64,000 nt of DNA from Chloroflexota bacterium (lineage in GTDB: Bacteria; Chloroflexota; Dehalococcoidia; Tepidiformales; Tepidiformaceae), in the NCBI GenBank assembly GCA_016234445.1, contig JACRBT010000004.1, forward strand, positions 310,001-374,000, written 5' to 3'. Numbering within the stretch: the first letter of the stretch is position 1; every line of letters starts with the position of its first letter. Below, piece after piece: positions 24,019-33,525 of this stretch. The position numbers and the translations under genes were made by a program. The notes beneath the pieces were generated by a model. The model was not told the origin of the DNA. It saw only the letters and a list, made by a program, of their open reading frames with translations, and ran no database searches.

Positions 24019-25317
24019 ATGGCACTCCGTGCGGCGAGCGAAGGGCTGACGGCCCGGGAACGGAACATCGAACTGGTCCTCCTCGCCGGCAGCGCCGGGT
24101 TCATCCTGCTCGCCTGGCGGGCGTTGGACACGGCTGGCTTCGTGATGCCGGCCGGCTCGGGCCGGATCGTAACGCAATTCCTGTCCATGGCGCTCTTCGG
24201 CCACTTCGCCCTGCGGCTGGTAGCGCCCCGGGCGGCCGCCCAGCCCTATGCGACGGCCCTCTTGCTCGTCGCCGTGGGCCTCGCCTTCGTCACCCGGCTG
24301 GCGCCCGGAGTGGCCCAGGACCAGGTGAACTGGGTGTCGCTCGGGGTCGTCGTGATGGTCGTCGCGGCGGCGGCCTCCCGCTGGTACCCCCTCCTCCGGG
24401 CGTCGACGTACACAGCCGCACTGGCCGCGATTGTCCTCCTGGTGCTGACCGGCCTCTTCGGCGACACCATCAACGGCGCCCGGCTCTGGATAACCGTCGC
24501 GGGGCAGAGCGTCCAGACGACCGAGGCGATCAAGCTCTTCATGCTCCTCTTTCTCGCCGGCTACCTGGCGAGCGAAGCCGACGTGCTGGCGGCCTCACGC
24601 ATCCGCCTGGCCGGCCGGACCTACGGGACGCTGCCCTACCTCATCCCCCTCGGGGGCGCGGTCTTCGCGGCCGTCGCCGCCCTGGCGCTCCTCAAAGACC
24701 TGGGGTCGATCGCGCTGCTCCTGCTGCTGGCCATGGCCATGCTGTACGTCGCGACCGGGCGGCTGCGCTTTGTCGCCGGCGGGCTCGTCCTCCTCGCCGC
24801 GACGGGAGTGGCAGGCTACTTCCTTTTCGGTCACGTCCAGGACCGCGTCGACACCTGGCTGGACCCCTTCGCCGACCCCGGCGGCAGCGGCTACCAGGCA
24901 ACCCAGAGCCTCTATGCGATCCAGGCCGGCGGCGTCACCGGCGAAGGGCTCGGCCTCGGGGAGCCGGACGTCATCCCGGCGGCGCCGACCGATTACATTT
25001 TCAGCGCCGTGGCCGAGGAGCTGGGCCTGGCGGGGGCCGTCGGACTGGTGTTGCTCTACGTCGTCCTGCTCTTCGCCGGTCTCCGCGTGGCGATGGGCGT
25101 CGAAAACGACTACGGCCGCCTCCTCGCCTCGGGGGTCGTGCTCCTGATCGCGATCCAGGCGGCGGTCATCATCGCCGGGAACCTCCAGCTCATCCCCACC
25201 ACCGGCATCACGCTGCCATTCGTGAGCTACGGCGGCTCAAGTATCGTCGTGAACTTCCTCTTGCTCGGGCTGCTCCTCGGCGTCTCACATTCGGCCGCGC
25301 CGCCCCGTCAGGGCTGA
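24019..25317 (+). CDS. FtsW/RodA/SpoVE-family peptidoglycan glycosyltransferase
   Basis: 432-residue SEDS protein with about ten transmembrane helices, which polymerises lipid II with a cognate class B PBP. Diagnostic segments are GARLWITVAGQSVQTTEAIKL, LLKDLGSIALLLL with the conserved Lys-Asp pair, GYQATQSLYAIQAGGVTGEGLG, PAAPTDYIFSAVAEELG and the C-terminal LIPTTGITLPFVSYGGSS. GGAAGG lies four bases before the ATG, inside the opposite-strand kinase gene. The PBP of this cluster is encoded 1.1 kb away on the other strand and is the likely partner. Confidence 0.93.
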   Translation: MALRAASEGLTARERNIELVLLAGSAGFILLAWRALDTAGFVMPAGSGRIVTQFLSMALFGHFALRLVAPRAAAQPYATALLLVAVGLAFVTRLAPGVAQDQVNWVSLGVVVMVVAAAASRWYPLLRASTYTAALAAIVLLVLTGLFGDTINGARLWITVAGQSVQTTEAIKLFMLLFLAGYLASEADVLAASRIRLAGRTYGTLPYLIPLGGAVFAAVAALALLKDLGSIALLLLLAMAMLYVATGRLRFVAGGLVLLAATGVAGYFLFGHVQDRVDTWLDPFADPGGSGYQATQSLYAIQAGGVTGEGLGLGEPDVIPAAPTDYIFSAVAEELGLAGAVGLVLLYVVLLFAGLRVAMGVENDYGRLLASGVVLLIAIQAAVIIAGNLQLIPTTGITLPFVSYGGSSIVVNFLLLGLLLGVSHSAAPPRQG

Positions 25318-25745
25318 AAGCGGAGCGTCACCGCCCCCACGCCAACGAGGTCGCCCGCGCGCAGGCCAACGCCGTTGCCATCCACGGGCCGGCCGTTGAC
25401 GACCGTGCCGTTGGTGCTTCCCAGGTCGAGGAGCCGCCAGCCACCGCGGGTGCGCTCGACAAGCGCGTGCTCGCCCGACACCGAAGGGTCGCCGAGGATA
25501 ACCCCGGCTTCCGGCGAACGCCCGATGAGGGTGGTCCCCGCGAGCGGAAAGCGTGTACCGGGGGCGATGCCCGTGCCCGCCGCAACCTGGACCACGAGGG
25601 CCGCCACCCCGGCCTCCCGCCGCCGCCGTTCGCCCGCCGGTCGGAGAGAGGTCCGCAGGGTGAACGAGGCCACCAGTACGAAGGCGAAGACGATCGCGAT
25701 CAGCCCGAGCCGGAGGAGGAGTAGCTCGTTCGAACCCGCGTCCAT
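25308..25745 (-). CDS. Membrane-anchored FHA-domain protein (FhaB-like)
   Basis: 145-residue protein. An N-terminal helix (LLLRLGLIAIVFAFVLVASF) is followed by a basic linker and one FHA domain of about 85 residues, with the phosphothreonine-binding pattern LIGRSPEAGVILGDPSVSGEHALVE and DLGSTNGTVVNG. FHA domains bind phosphothreonine, so the adjacent kinase is the likely writer. The ATG overlaps the stop of the second FHA gene (TGATG), and the 3' end overlaps the FtsW gene by 10 nt. Confidence 0.88.
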   Translation of the reverse strand: MDAGSNELLLLRLGLIAIVFAFVLVASFTLRTSLRPAGERRRREAGVAALVVQVAAGTGIAPGTRFPLAGTTLIGRSPEAGVILGDPSVSGEHALVERTRGGWRLLDLGSTNGTVVNGRPVDGNGVGLRAGDLVGVGAVTLRFQP

Positions 25746-26434
25746 CAGGCGCGCTCCAGGCGGATTTCGGTGTCTCCCAGTCGGGCCACGACGCCCGGCG
25801 CGAGCAGGACCCACTCCCGCGGGACGCCGTCTACGAGGATCCCGTTGCGGCTGCCGAGGTCGCGGATGACGTATCCGTCCGCGGTCTGGGCGATCTCCGC
25901 GTGCTGCCGGGAGACGGCAAGGCTGGGGATGACGAGGTCGTTTCCGGGGCCGCGCCCGATCGTGAAGGGCGTATGCGTCAAGGCGACGCGGGTGCCATCG
26001 CCGAGGACGAGGATGGACCCCCGGTGGCGCACGAGCCTCCGCGTCGCCCCCGAGGGCGTCCCCGACGGCGCCAGCGCCACCGGCTGCTCGCCCACGAACC
26101 GCGCCTGGACCCGCAGCGAACCCTCCGCGACCTCGTCCGAAGACTCGACGCGGAGCCGCCGTTCGGCCAGGAGCCGGAGCCCGGCCTCCCGGGCGTGCTG
26201 GTCGAGGACCTTGACGATCTCGTCCCGCAGGCGGGGCAGCGCCGGGCGATAGCGTTCGTGGTCGACGGGATGGAGTTCGACCACGATGTCGTTCGGGGCG
26301 ACGCCGTCGTGGCAGGCGGCCGCAACGGCCTCCTGGACGCGGGAGAGGATCTCGAGCGGGTGGAGGCCGCCTCCGCTCACCTTGCGGGCGGTCTTCTGGA
26401 GGATGCGTTCGAGCGGGTGCGGCGCTTCGGTCAT
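25745..26434 (-). CDS. DUF3662-FHA protein (FhaA-like)
   Basis: 229-residue cytoplasmic protein. Residues about 5-120 match the DUF3662 (FhaA N-terminal) pattern, LERILQKTARKVSGGGLHPLEILSRVQEA and DIVVELHPVDHERYRP; a linker leads to an FHA domain with FTIGRGPGNDLVIPSLAVSRQHAEI and DLGSRNGILVDG. In Mycobacterium FhaA has the same architecture and sits in the pknA/pknB cluster controlling peptidoglycan synthesis. The start overlaps the PBP stop (ATGA), so PBP, FhaA-like and FhaB-like are co-translated in that order. Confidence 0.9.
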   Translation of the reverse strand: MTEAPHPLERILQKTARKVSGGGLHPLEILSRVQEAVAAACHDGVAPNDIVVELHPVDHERYRPALPRLRDEIVKVLDQHAREAGLRLLAERRLRVESSDEVAEGSLRVQARFVGEQPVALAPSGTPSGATRRLVRHRGSILVLGDGTRVALTHTPFTIGRGPGNDLVIPSLAVSRQHAEIAQTADGYVIRDLGSRNGILVDGVPREWVLLAPGVVARLGDTEIRLERA

Positions 26435-27831
26435 GGCGCGAGCGCCGCCCGGAGGACCTGCCCGGCAACCGGCGCGGCGACAGCGCCTCCCTGGCCGCCG
26501 TGCTCGACGATGACGGCGATGGCGATGGTGGGCGCTTCCGCCGGGGCGAAGGCGATGAACCACGCGTGGGCGGTCCCGGAGCCGGCCTCGGCTGTCCCCG
26601 TCTTTCCGGCGACGGTGACCCCGGGGATGCTGATCCCGGCGGCCTGCGAGTCGCCGACGGCGGCGACCATGAACTGGCGCATCGTTTCCGCGACGGATGG
26701 GCTGATGACGCGCCGGCTGCCCCCGGGTGCCAGGTTGAGCGACGTCTTGCCGCCCTTCCCGGCGCTCAGGCCAAGGTGAGGGGTGGCCAGGACTCCCCCA
26801 TTCGCCACGGCCGCGGCCACCATCGCCATCTGCAGCGGTGTCGCCAGAAGCTCTCCCTGGCCGAACGCGGTAGTCGCGAGCAGCACCTGCGATTCCGCCG
26901 ATCCCGGGGCGTGAAGCTGGGTGGGCGCCGTCTCGATCGTGAAGTCGACGGCGCCGCCGAATCCGAGCGCCTCGGCCGTGCGCGTGAGGAAGCCCCAGCC
27001 GAGGCTGACCCCAACCTGCGCGAAGATGGCGTTCACGGAGCGGGCGTAGGCGTCCTTGAAGGTGTATGTCCCCACTCCCTGGGCGGTGTTCCGACAGGAG
27101 ATCGGGAAGCCGTCGATGACGATCTCGCCCGGGCAGGTGACCATCGTCTCGGGCGTGATGATGTGGTTTTCGAGCGCGGAGATGGCGGTGACGGTCTTGA
27201 AGGTCGAGCCCGGTGGGTAGTTCCCCTGGGTGGCCCGGTTGAGCAGCGGCGACCGTTCGTCGGCGAGCAACGCTGCGCCGTCCGTCGCGATCGTCGCCGG
27301 GTCGTAGGCGGGGACGTTGGCCATCGCCAGCACCTCGCCGTTGCGGGGGTCGATGGCGATGACGGCGCCGCGGCGGTCACCAAGCGCCGCCGCGGCCACG
27401 GCCTGGAGCTTCGGGTCGAGCGTCAGGCGGACGTCGAGGCCCTCGCGGGCCCGCCGGGTGAGTTCGGCGTTGACCGCGTCGTCGAACGTCCCCCCGGCCT
27501 GGCCGGTGAGGACGTCGTTGAAGGCGAGCTCCGTCCCCTGCGTCCCGTAGCGCGCGTCGAGGTAGCCGATGGCGTGGGCGAAGATGGTGCTCGTGTATTC
27601 CCGGGTGCCGTCGGGCCGCGACCGGGCGAGGACCGTCCCGTCGCGGGCGAGGATTGCCCCCCGGCCAGGGTCGTTGAAGCTCGCGAGGATGCGGGGGTTG
27701 CCGGCGTGGACGGCGAGGTCCGCCCGGAAGACCTGCCAGTAGGCGAGGGTCGCGAAGAAGACGAGCGCCGCGATGAGGGCGGCGTTGCCCGCAGCGCCAA
27801 CGCGCCGTTCGAACCTGCGTGGCGCCAGCAT
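26431..27831 (-). CDS. Class B penicillin-binding protein (transpeptidase), PbpA-like
   Basis: 466-residue D,D-transpeptidase that cross-links peptidoglycan. It has a single N-terminal membrane helix (ALIAALVFFATLAYW), a short pedestal domain, then the catalytic motifs S209-TF-K212, S265-V-N267 and K410-T-G. The length fits mycobacterial PbpA rather than long FtsI/PBP2 forms, and no PASTA domain is present. Two starts are possible: ATG 27840 or ATG 27831. I prefer 27831 because TACAAT spans the first and lies 7 nt before the second, as at other leaderless-looking genes here. It heads the PBP-FhaA-FhaB unit. Confidence 0.92.
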   Translation of the reverse strand: MLAPRRFERRVGAAGNAALIAALVFFATLAYWQVFRADLAVHAGNPRILASFNDPGRGAILARDGTVLARSRPDGTREYTSTIFAHAIGYLDARYGTQGTELAFNDVLTGQAGGTFDDAVNAELTRRAREGLDVRLTLDPKLQAVAAAALGDRRGAVIAIDPRNGEVLAMANVPAYDPATIATDGAALLADERSPLLNRATQGNYPPGSTFKTVTAISALENHIITPETMVTCPGEIVIDGFPISCRNTAQGVGTYTFKDAYARSVNAIFAQVGVSLGWGFLTRTAEALGFGGAVDFTIETAPTQLHAPGSAESQVLLATTAFGQGELLATPLQMAMVAAAVANGGVLATPHLGLSAGKGGKTSLNLAPGGSRRVISPSVAETMRQFMVAAVGDSQAAGISIPGVTVAGKTGTAEAGSGTAHAWFIAFAPAEAPTIAIAVIVEHGGQGGAVAAPVAGQVLRAALAP

Positions 27832-27838
27832 CGGCGCC

Positions 27839-27844
27839 ATTGTA
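27839..27844 (-). promoter_or_regulatory. -10-like box TACAAT upstream of the PBP gene
   Basis: TACAAT on the minus strand, then seven bases, then the ATG at 27831. If used, the upstream ATG (27838-27840) overlaps the box and would not be in the transcript. Confidence 0.5.
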
Positions 27845-27877
27845 CGGCAGGACACCCGGGCAGGCTCCGGGGACAAG

Positions 27878-27908
27878 GAAAGGGCGCCCCGTTTGAGGAC
27901 GCCCTTTC
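27878..27908 (-). terminator. Hairpin between the PBP and acyl-CoA dehydrogenase genes
   Basis: GAAAGGGCG and CGCCCTTTC form a 9-bp stem with a 13-nt loop, 24 bp after the acyl-CoA dehydrogenase stop on the minus strand. Pyrimidine-rich CCTTGTCC follows in that direction. It would separate this gene from the PBP operon downstream. Confidence 0.6.
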
Positions 27909-27932
27909 GCCGTGATGACCGGTTGGCAGAGT

Positions 27933-29111
27933 CTACCCCCGGGGGAGGCCCAGGCCGCGCGTGGCGATGATGTTCCGCTGGATCTCGTTCGAGCCGCTGT
28001 AGATGCTCGACGGGACCGCCATCATGTAGGACTCCGGCATGGAACCGTCGATCGGCGCCCGCGTCTCCTCCGGCAGCATCTGGCCGGACAGGCCGAGCAT
28101 GCTGACGCCGAAGTTGTAGAGCCGCTGGCCCAGTTCCGACTGGTAGATCTTCACGACCGACGCTTCGTAGTTGGGGACCCGCCCCGCTGCCTGCATGTAG
28201 CCGATCCGATAACCGAGGAAGCGGCCGACGCCGTTCGCGATGACGAAATCCGCGAGCTTCGTCCGGTACTTCTTGCGGCGCTCGGGGTCGCCATCCTTCA
28301 GGTTCTGCACCAGCTTTTCGAGCGTGTGCTTCTGGGAAGCGGTGGTCCCGATCCCGGAGCGTTCGAAGTCGAGCAGGGTCATCCCGACGTACCAGCCGCG
28401 GTTCTCCTCGCCCACGAGGTTGCGGGCGGGCACGCGGACGTCCTCGAAGAAGACCTCGTTGAAGTGGTGGCGGTTGGCCATGTTGATCAGCGGCCGGAGG
28501 GTGAGCCCGGGCACGTTCTTGATGTCGTCGATCAGGAGGAAGCTGATCCCCCGGTGCTTGGGGGCGTCCGGGTCGGTCCGGACCAGGCAGAACATCTGGT
28601 TCGCGCGGTGGCCGCCGGACGTCCAGATCTTCTGGCCGTTGATGACGTATTCGTCGCCATCGCGGACGGCCCGGGTGGTCAGGCTGGCAAGGTCGGAGCC
28701 GGCGCCCGGTTCGCTGTAGCCCTGGCACCAGATGTCTTCGCCGCTGGTGATCCGGGGGAGGTAGCGCTTCTTCTGTTCTTCGTTGCCGTGGATGATCAGG
28801 GTCGGGCCGATCATGCCGACGCCGAAGCCGCGCGTCCCCGTGTCGGGCGCGCCGAAGTAGCCGAACTCCTCGTTGAAGACCATCTGCTCGTAGATGGATG
28901 CGCCAAGGCCGCCGTATTCCTTCGGCCAGGCGGGGGCGATCCAGCCCTTCTTGGCGAGTTCGCTGTTGAACTTCTTCGCCGCCTCGAAGTCCTCGTCGGT
29001 GCGGCTGCCGAGGGTGGCTTCGCCGCCTTCGGGGTTCGGGAGGTTGGCCTTCAAGAAGGCGCGCACGTCCTGGCGCAGCTTCTCCTCTTTTTCACCGAAA
29101 CGGAGTTCCAT
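27933..29111 (-). CDS. Acyl-CoA dehydrogenase family protein
   Basis: 392-residue FAD-dependent acyl-CoA dehydrogenase, catalysing alpha,beta-desaturation of an acyl-CoA. Family motifs are WCQGYSEPGAGSDLASL (substrate/FAD loop, about residue 125), INGQKIWTSGGHRANQ, GISFLLIDD and the C-terminal SSIYSGSNEIQRNIIATRGLGLPRG. WxQGYSEPxAGSD is characteristic of the large actinobacterial-type FadE clade, often acting on steroid or branched acyl groups; specificity here is unknown. The ATG at 29111 has GGAAGGG upstream. It is separated from the PBP operon by a hairpin. Confidence 0.92.
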   Translation of the reverse strand: MELRFGEKEEKLRQDVRAFLKANLPNPEGGEATLGSRTDEDFEAAKKFNSELAKKGWIAPAWPKEYGGLGASIYEQMVFNEEFGYFGAPDTGTRGFGVGMIGPTLIIHGNEEQKKRYLPRITSGEDIWCQGYSEPGAGSDLASLTTRAVRDGDEYVINGQKIWTSGGHRANQMFCLVRTDPDAPKHRGISFLLIDDIKNVPGLTLRPLINMANRHHFNEVFFEDVRVPARNLVGEENRGWYVGMTLLDFERSGIGTTASQKHTLEKLVQNLKDGDPERRKKYRTKLADFVIANGVGRFLGYRIGYMQAAGRVPNYEASVVKIYQSELGQRLYNFGVSMLGLSGQMLPEETRAPIDGSMPESYMMAVPSSIYSGSNEIQRNIIATRGLGLPRG

Positions 29112-29207
29112 GCAGTCCCTTCCCCGGCAGGCTCCCGCGGGGGCCGCCGCCGTGCTGGTTTGGTGCGTCCTATTCTGCGCTTCCGGCGCGCCCACGCCAA
29201 ACGAGGC

Positions 29208-29849
29208 TCAGAAGAGACGGCCCTGGCGGCCCCTGCCCGAGCCCGGCGCCGGGAGGTTGATGTGGAACGCCAGGCTCAGCAGCCTGATTCCCGCGGTCAG
29301 GGCCACGCCCGCGAGCGCCGCCGCGCCCGCCGAAGCCGGTTCGACCAGCCAAACCGCCGCACCCCCCGCCGCCGCCGCCGTCGCATTCACCTCCGACCGG
29401 AGCACCAGGGGCACCCGCGCCGCGAGCACGTCGCGAAGGACGCCGCCCCCGGTCGCGGTCAGCATCCCGAGCAGAACCGCGGGGAGGGGGCCAAGATCCG
29501 CGGAAATGGCGGCGAGCGTCCCCGCCGCGGCGAAGGCGCCGAGCCCGGCCGCGTCGGCCAGGGCGAGCCCACGCCGGGGGATCTCCTGCCGCGCGGCGAC
29601 GACCACGATCGCCAGCACCGAAGCGGCCAGCGCCCAGAGCAGGTAGTCGTCGCGGTCGAGGACGAGCGGGAGCCGGCCGAGGATCACGTCGCGCATGACG
29701 CCGCCGCCGGTGGCCGTGACCACCCCCATGACCAGCAGCCCGAAGACGTCGAGCTTGCGCTGGACGCCGACTTCGACCCCGGAGAAGGCGAAGGCGACGA
29801 TGCCCGCGCGGTCGCAGATGCCGATGACGTCGCCGGCCGAGAGGTCCAC
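29208..29849 (-). CDS. TRIC/UPF0126 (YadS-type) cation channel family protein
   Basis: 213-residue membrane protein made of two repeated halves of three helices each, a hallmark of the TRIC family of trimeric intracellular cation channels. Each half carries the motif GGGVMRD (VVTATGGGVMRDVILG and MLTATGGGVLRDVLAA). The start is GTG at 29849, six bases after TACCCT, without a ribosome-binding site, so the transcript may be leaderless. It is unrelated in function to the flanking acyl-CoA dehydrogenase and lipocalin-like genes. Confidence 0.9.
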   Translation of the reverse strand: MDLSAGDVIGICDRAGIVAFAFSGVEVGVQRKLDVFGLLVMGVVTATGGGVMRDVILGRLPLVLDRDDYLLWALAASVLAIVVVAARQEIPRRGLALADAAGLGAFAAAGTLAAISADLGPLPAVLLGMLTATGGGVLRDVLAARVPLVLRSEVNATAAAAGGAAVWLVEPASAGAAALAGVALTAGIRLLSLAFHINLPAPGSGRGRQGRLF

Positions 29850-29855
29850 GCCGCA

Positions 29856-29861
29856 AGGGTA
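29856..29861 (-). promoter_or_regulatory. -10-like box TACCCT, 6 nt from the TRIC-family GTG
   Basis: On the minus strand, TACCCT-tgcggc-GTG. The 6-nt spacing matches that before the GTG starts at 16131, 38669, 40006 and 48019. Confidence 0.5.
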
Positions 29862-29891
29862 GCGCCGGGTTCTTGCTGCCGATAGGGAGCG

Positions 29892-30272
29892 CTACGCCTT
29901 CAGCCGCCGCCAGAGGAGGGTGCTCACCGCGCCGTCGGGCCCGGGCGGCGGGCTGAGCGTCATCTCGTCGTCGTTGAGGAAGCGGAACTCGCGGACCTGG
30001 TCGGAGCGCAGCCGCGGGGCGGAGGCGGCGACGACCCGGGTGACCATCGTCCCGGCGGCCACATCGCCCGCCTCCAGCACGCCGAAGTAGGCGACGTAAG
30101 GCCCGGCGGCGGGGTCCCGTGGTCCAAGCTGGGCCGACCCGTACCCCGTCTCGTCCCAGATAACGATGCCGACCGGGTCGTCGCCCCAGGGCCGCACGAC
30201 GCTGCCGTCCGGGAGCCGGGACTCGAACGAGACCAGTTCCCAGGCCCCGAGGAAGCGGCGGTTCGTCAGCAC
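29892..30272 (-). CDS. Lipocalin-like domain protein
   Basis: 126-residue soluble protein with the lipocalin_5-type pattern: FLGAWELVSFESRLPDGSVVRPWGDDPVGIVIWDETGYGSAQLG at the N-terminus, predicted antiparallel strands, and an acidic, proline-rich turn before LLWRRLKA at the end. Proteins of this type are thought to bind small hydrophobic ligands; none can be inferred here. The GTG start lies 5 nt after the ilvC stop, so it is probably transcribed with ilvC. Confidence 0.75.
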   Translation of the reverse strand: MLTNRRFLGAWELVSFESRLPDGSVVRPWGDDPVGIVIWDETGYGSAQLGPRDPAAGPYVAYFGVLEAGDVAAGTMVTRVVAASAPRLRSDQVREFRFLNDDEMTLSPPPGPDGAVSTLLWRRLKA

Positions 30273-30277
30273 CAGCG

Positions 30278-32165
<1,888 letters not shown>

Positions 32166-32252
32166 GCGAAAAAAGCCCTTTGGCCTGGAGTTGCGGGGGC
32201 GATTGTACCCGCTGTCACGAATGGGGGATAGGCGAACCCGGCCCGCCCGCGC

Positions 32253-33509
32253 TCAGGCGAGGACGCCCTCGGCCAGGAGGTCCGCCACTTCGTCCGCGGT
32301 CATCCCGAGGATGCGCTCGCAGACGTCCATGGTGTGTTCGCCAAGGAGCGGCGCCGGCGCCCGGAGCTCGCCCGGCGTCGCCACCAGGCGGAAGCCGGGA
32401 CCGTCGTAGGCCGCCCGCCCCGTCTCCGCGTGGTCAAGGTACCGGTAGTAGCCTCGCCCGCGGATGTGCTCGTCCTTGTCGAGGAGGTCCTGGGAGTTCT
32501 GGACGACCCCGCACGGCACGCCTGCGGCCTGGAGCAGCTCCATCACGTCCTCCGCCCGGCGGCCGGCGGTCCACTCGCCGACGACGGCTTCGAGCGCATC
32601 CTCGTTCGCCTTCCGCGCCGCGAGGGTGGCGAAGCGGCCGTCCGTGGCGCTCGCCTGCTGCCCGAAGGCGCCGCACAGCGCAGCCCACTGGCGTTCGTCC
32701 CGGCAGGCGATGACCACCCACCGGTCCGGAGACGCAACCGAGGTGGCGTCGTCGAGGCAGCGGAAGGCGCCGTGGGGGGCGGCCGCCGGGTGGCGGTTGC
32801 CGTTCCGGGTCTGGTTGTTGCCGTTGGCCAGGTAGTCGGCGACGGCGGTCCCGAGGACGTTGACGACCGATTCGAGCTGCGGCAGCTCCACGCACTGTCC
32901 CTTGCCGGTGCGGTTGCGGTAGCGAAGGGCCGCGAGCACGGCCGTGATCGTGTGACCGGGGTTGACCACGTAGTCCGGGTAGTTGGTGCCGACGCCGATC
33001 GGCGGGCGATTGGGGAAGCCCGACATCTCGCTAATCCCGGTCACCGGCGTGAGGACGGCCCCGAACCCGAGGAAGTCCCGGTGAGGGCCTTCCATGCCCT
33101 GCATCGGCGCGTAGGCGGCGATGATCCGGGGATTCACCTTCGCGATCTGCTCGTAGCGCAGGTTCCACTTGTCGATGACGCGAGGGGTGAAGTTGGTGAC
33201 GAAGATGTCGGACTTTTCGATGATCCGGTAGCCGATCTCCTGGCCCCGTTCGCTGTTCAGGTTCAGCAGCATCGAAAGCTTGGAGGCGTTGAAGTTGTTG
33301 AAGTAGCCGGAGACGTTGTAGCCCGTCTTGAAGCTGCCGTCGGGGTTCATCGCGAAGGGATGGACCACGCGGAGCGAGTCAACCTTCGCCTCCGATTCGA
33401 CGCGGACCACCTCGGCGCCGAAAGTCGCGAGGGTCTGGGCGCCGATTGGGCCGGCCCCGAACCAGGAGAAGTCGGCGACGCGGATGCCTTCGAGGGGAAG
33501 CCTGGTCAT
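32253..33509 (-). CDS. CaiB/BaiF-type class III CoA-transferase
   Basis: 418-residue family III CoA-transferase, which exchanges CoA through an aspartyl-CoA intermediate. The N-terminus LEGIRVADFSWFGAGPIGAQTLATFGAEVVRVE is the standard opening; LNLNSERGQEIGYRIIEKSDIFVTNFTPRVIDK and YPDYVVNPGHTITAVLAALRYRNRTGKGQCVEL follow, the latter including the likely catalytic Asp. A longer C-terminal part closes with LLGEHTMDVCERILGM. It lies 16 nt after the other CoA-transferase gene and has AAGGAG before its ATG. The two probably form an alpha-beta pair or act in sequence on one pathway. Confidence 0.9.
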   Translation of the reverse strand: MTRLPLEGIRVADFSWFGAGPIGAQTLATFGAEVVRVESEAKVDSLRVVHPFAMNPDGSFKTGYNVSGYFNNFNASKLSMLLNLNSERGQEIGYRIIEKSDIFVTNFTPRVIDKWNLRYEQIAKVNPRIIAAYAPMQGMEGPHRDFLGFGAVLTPVTGISEMSGFPNRPPIGVGTNYPDYVVNPGHTITAVLAALRYRNRTGKGQCVELPQLESVVNVLGTAVADYLANGNNQTRNGNRHPAAAPHGAFRCLDDATSVASPDRWVVIACRDERQWAALCGAFGQQASATDGRFATLAARKANEDALEAVVGEWTAGRRAEDVMELLQAAGVPCGVVQNSQDLLDKDEHIRGRGYYRYLDHAETGRAAYDGPGFRLVATPGELRAPAPLLGEHTMDVCERILGMTADEVADLLAEGVLA

Positions 33510-33525
33510 CTCAGTCTCCTTCGGG

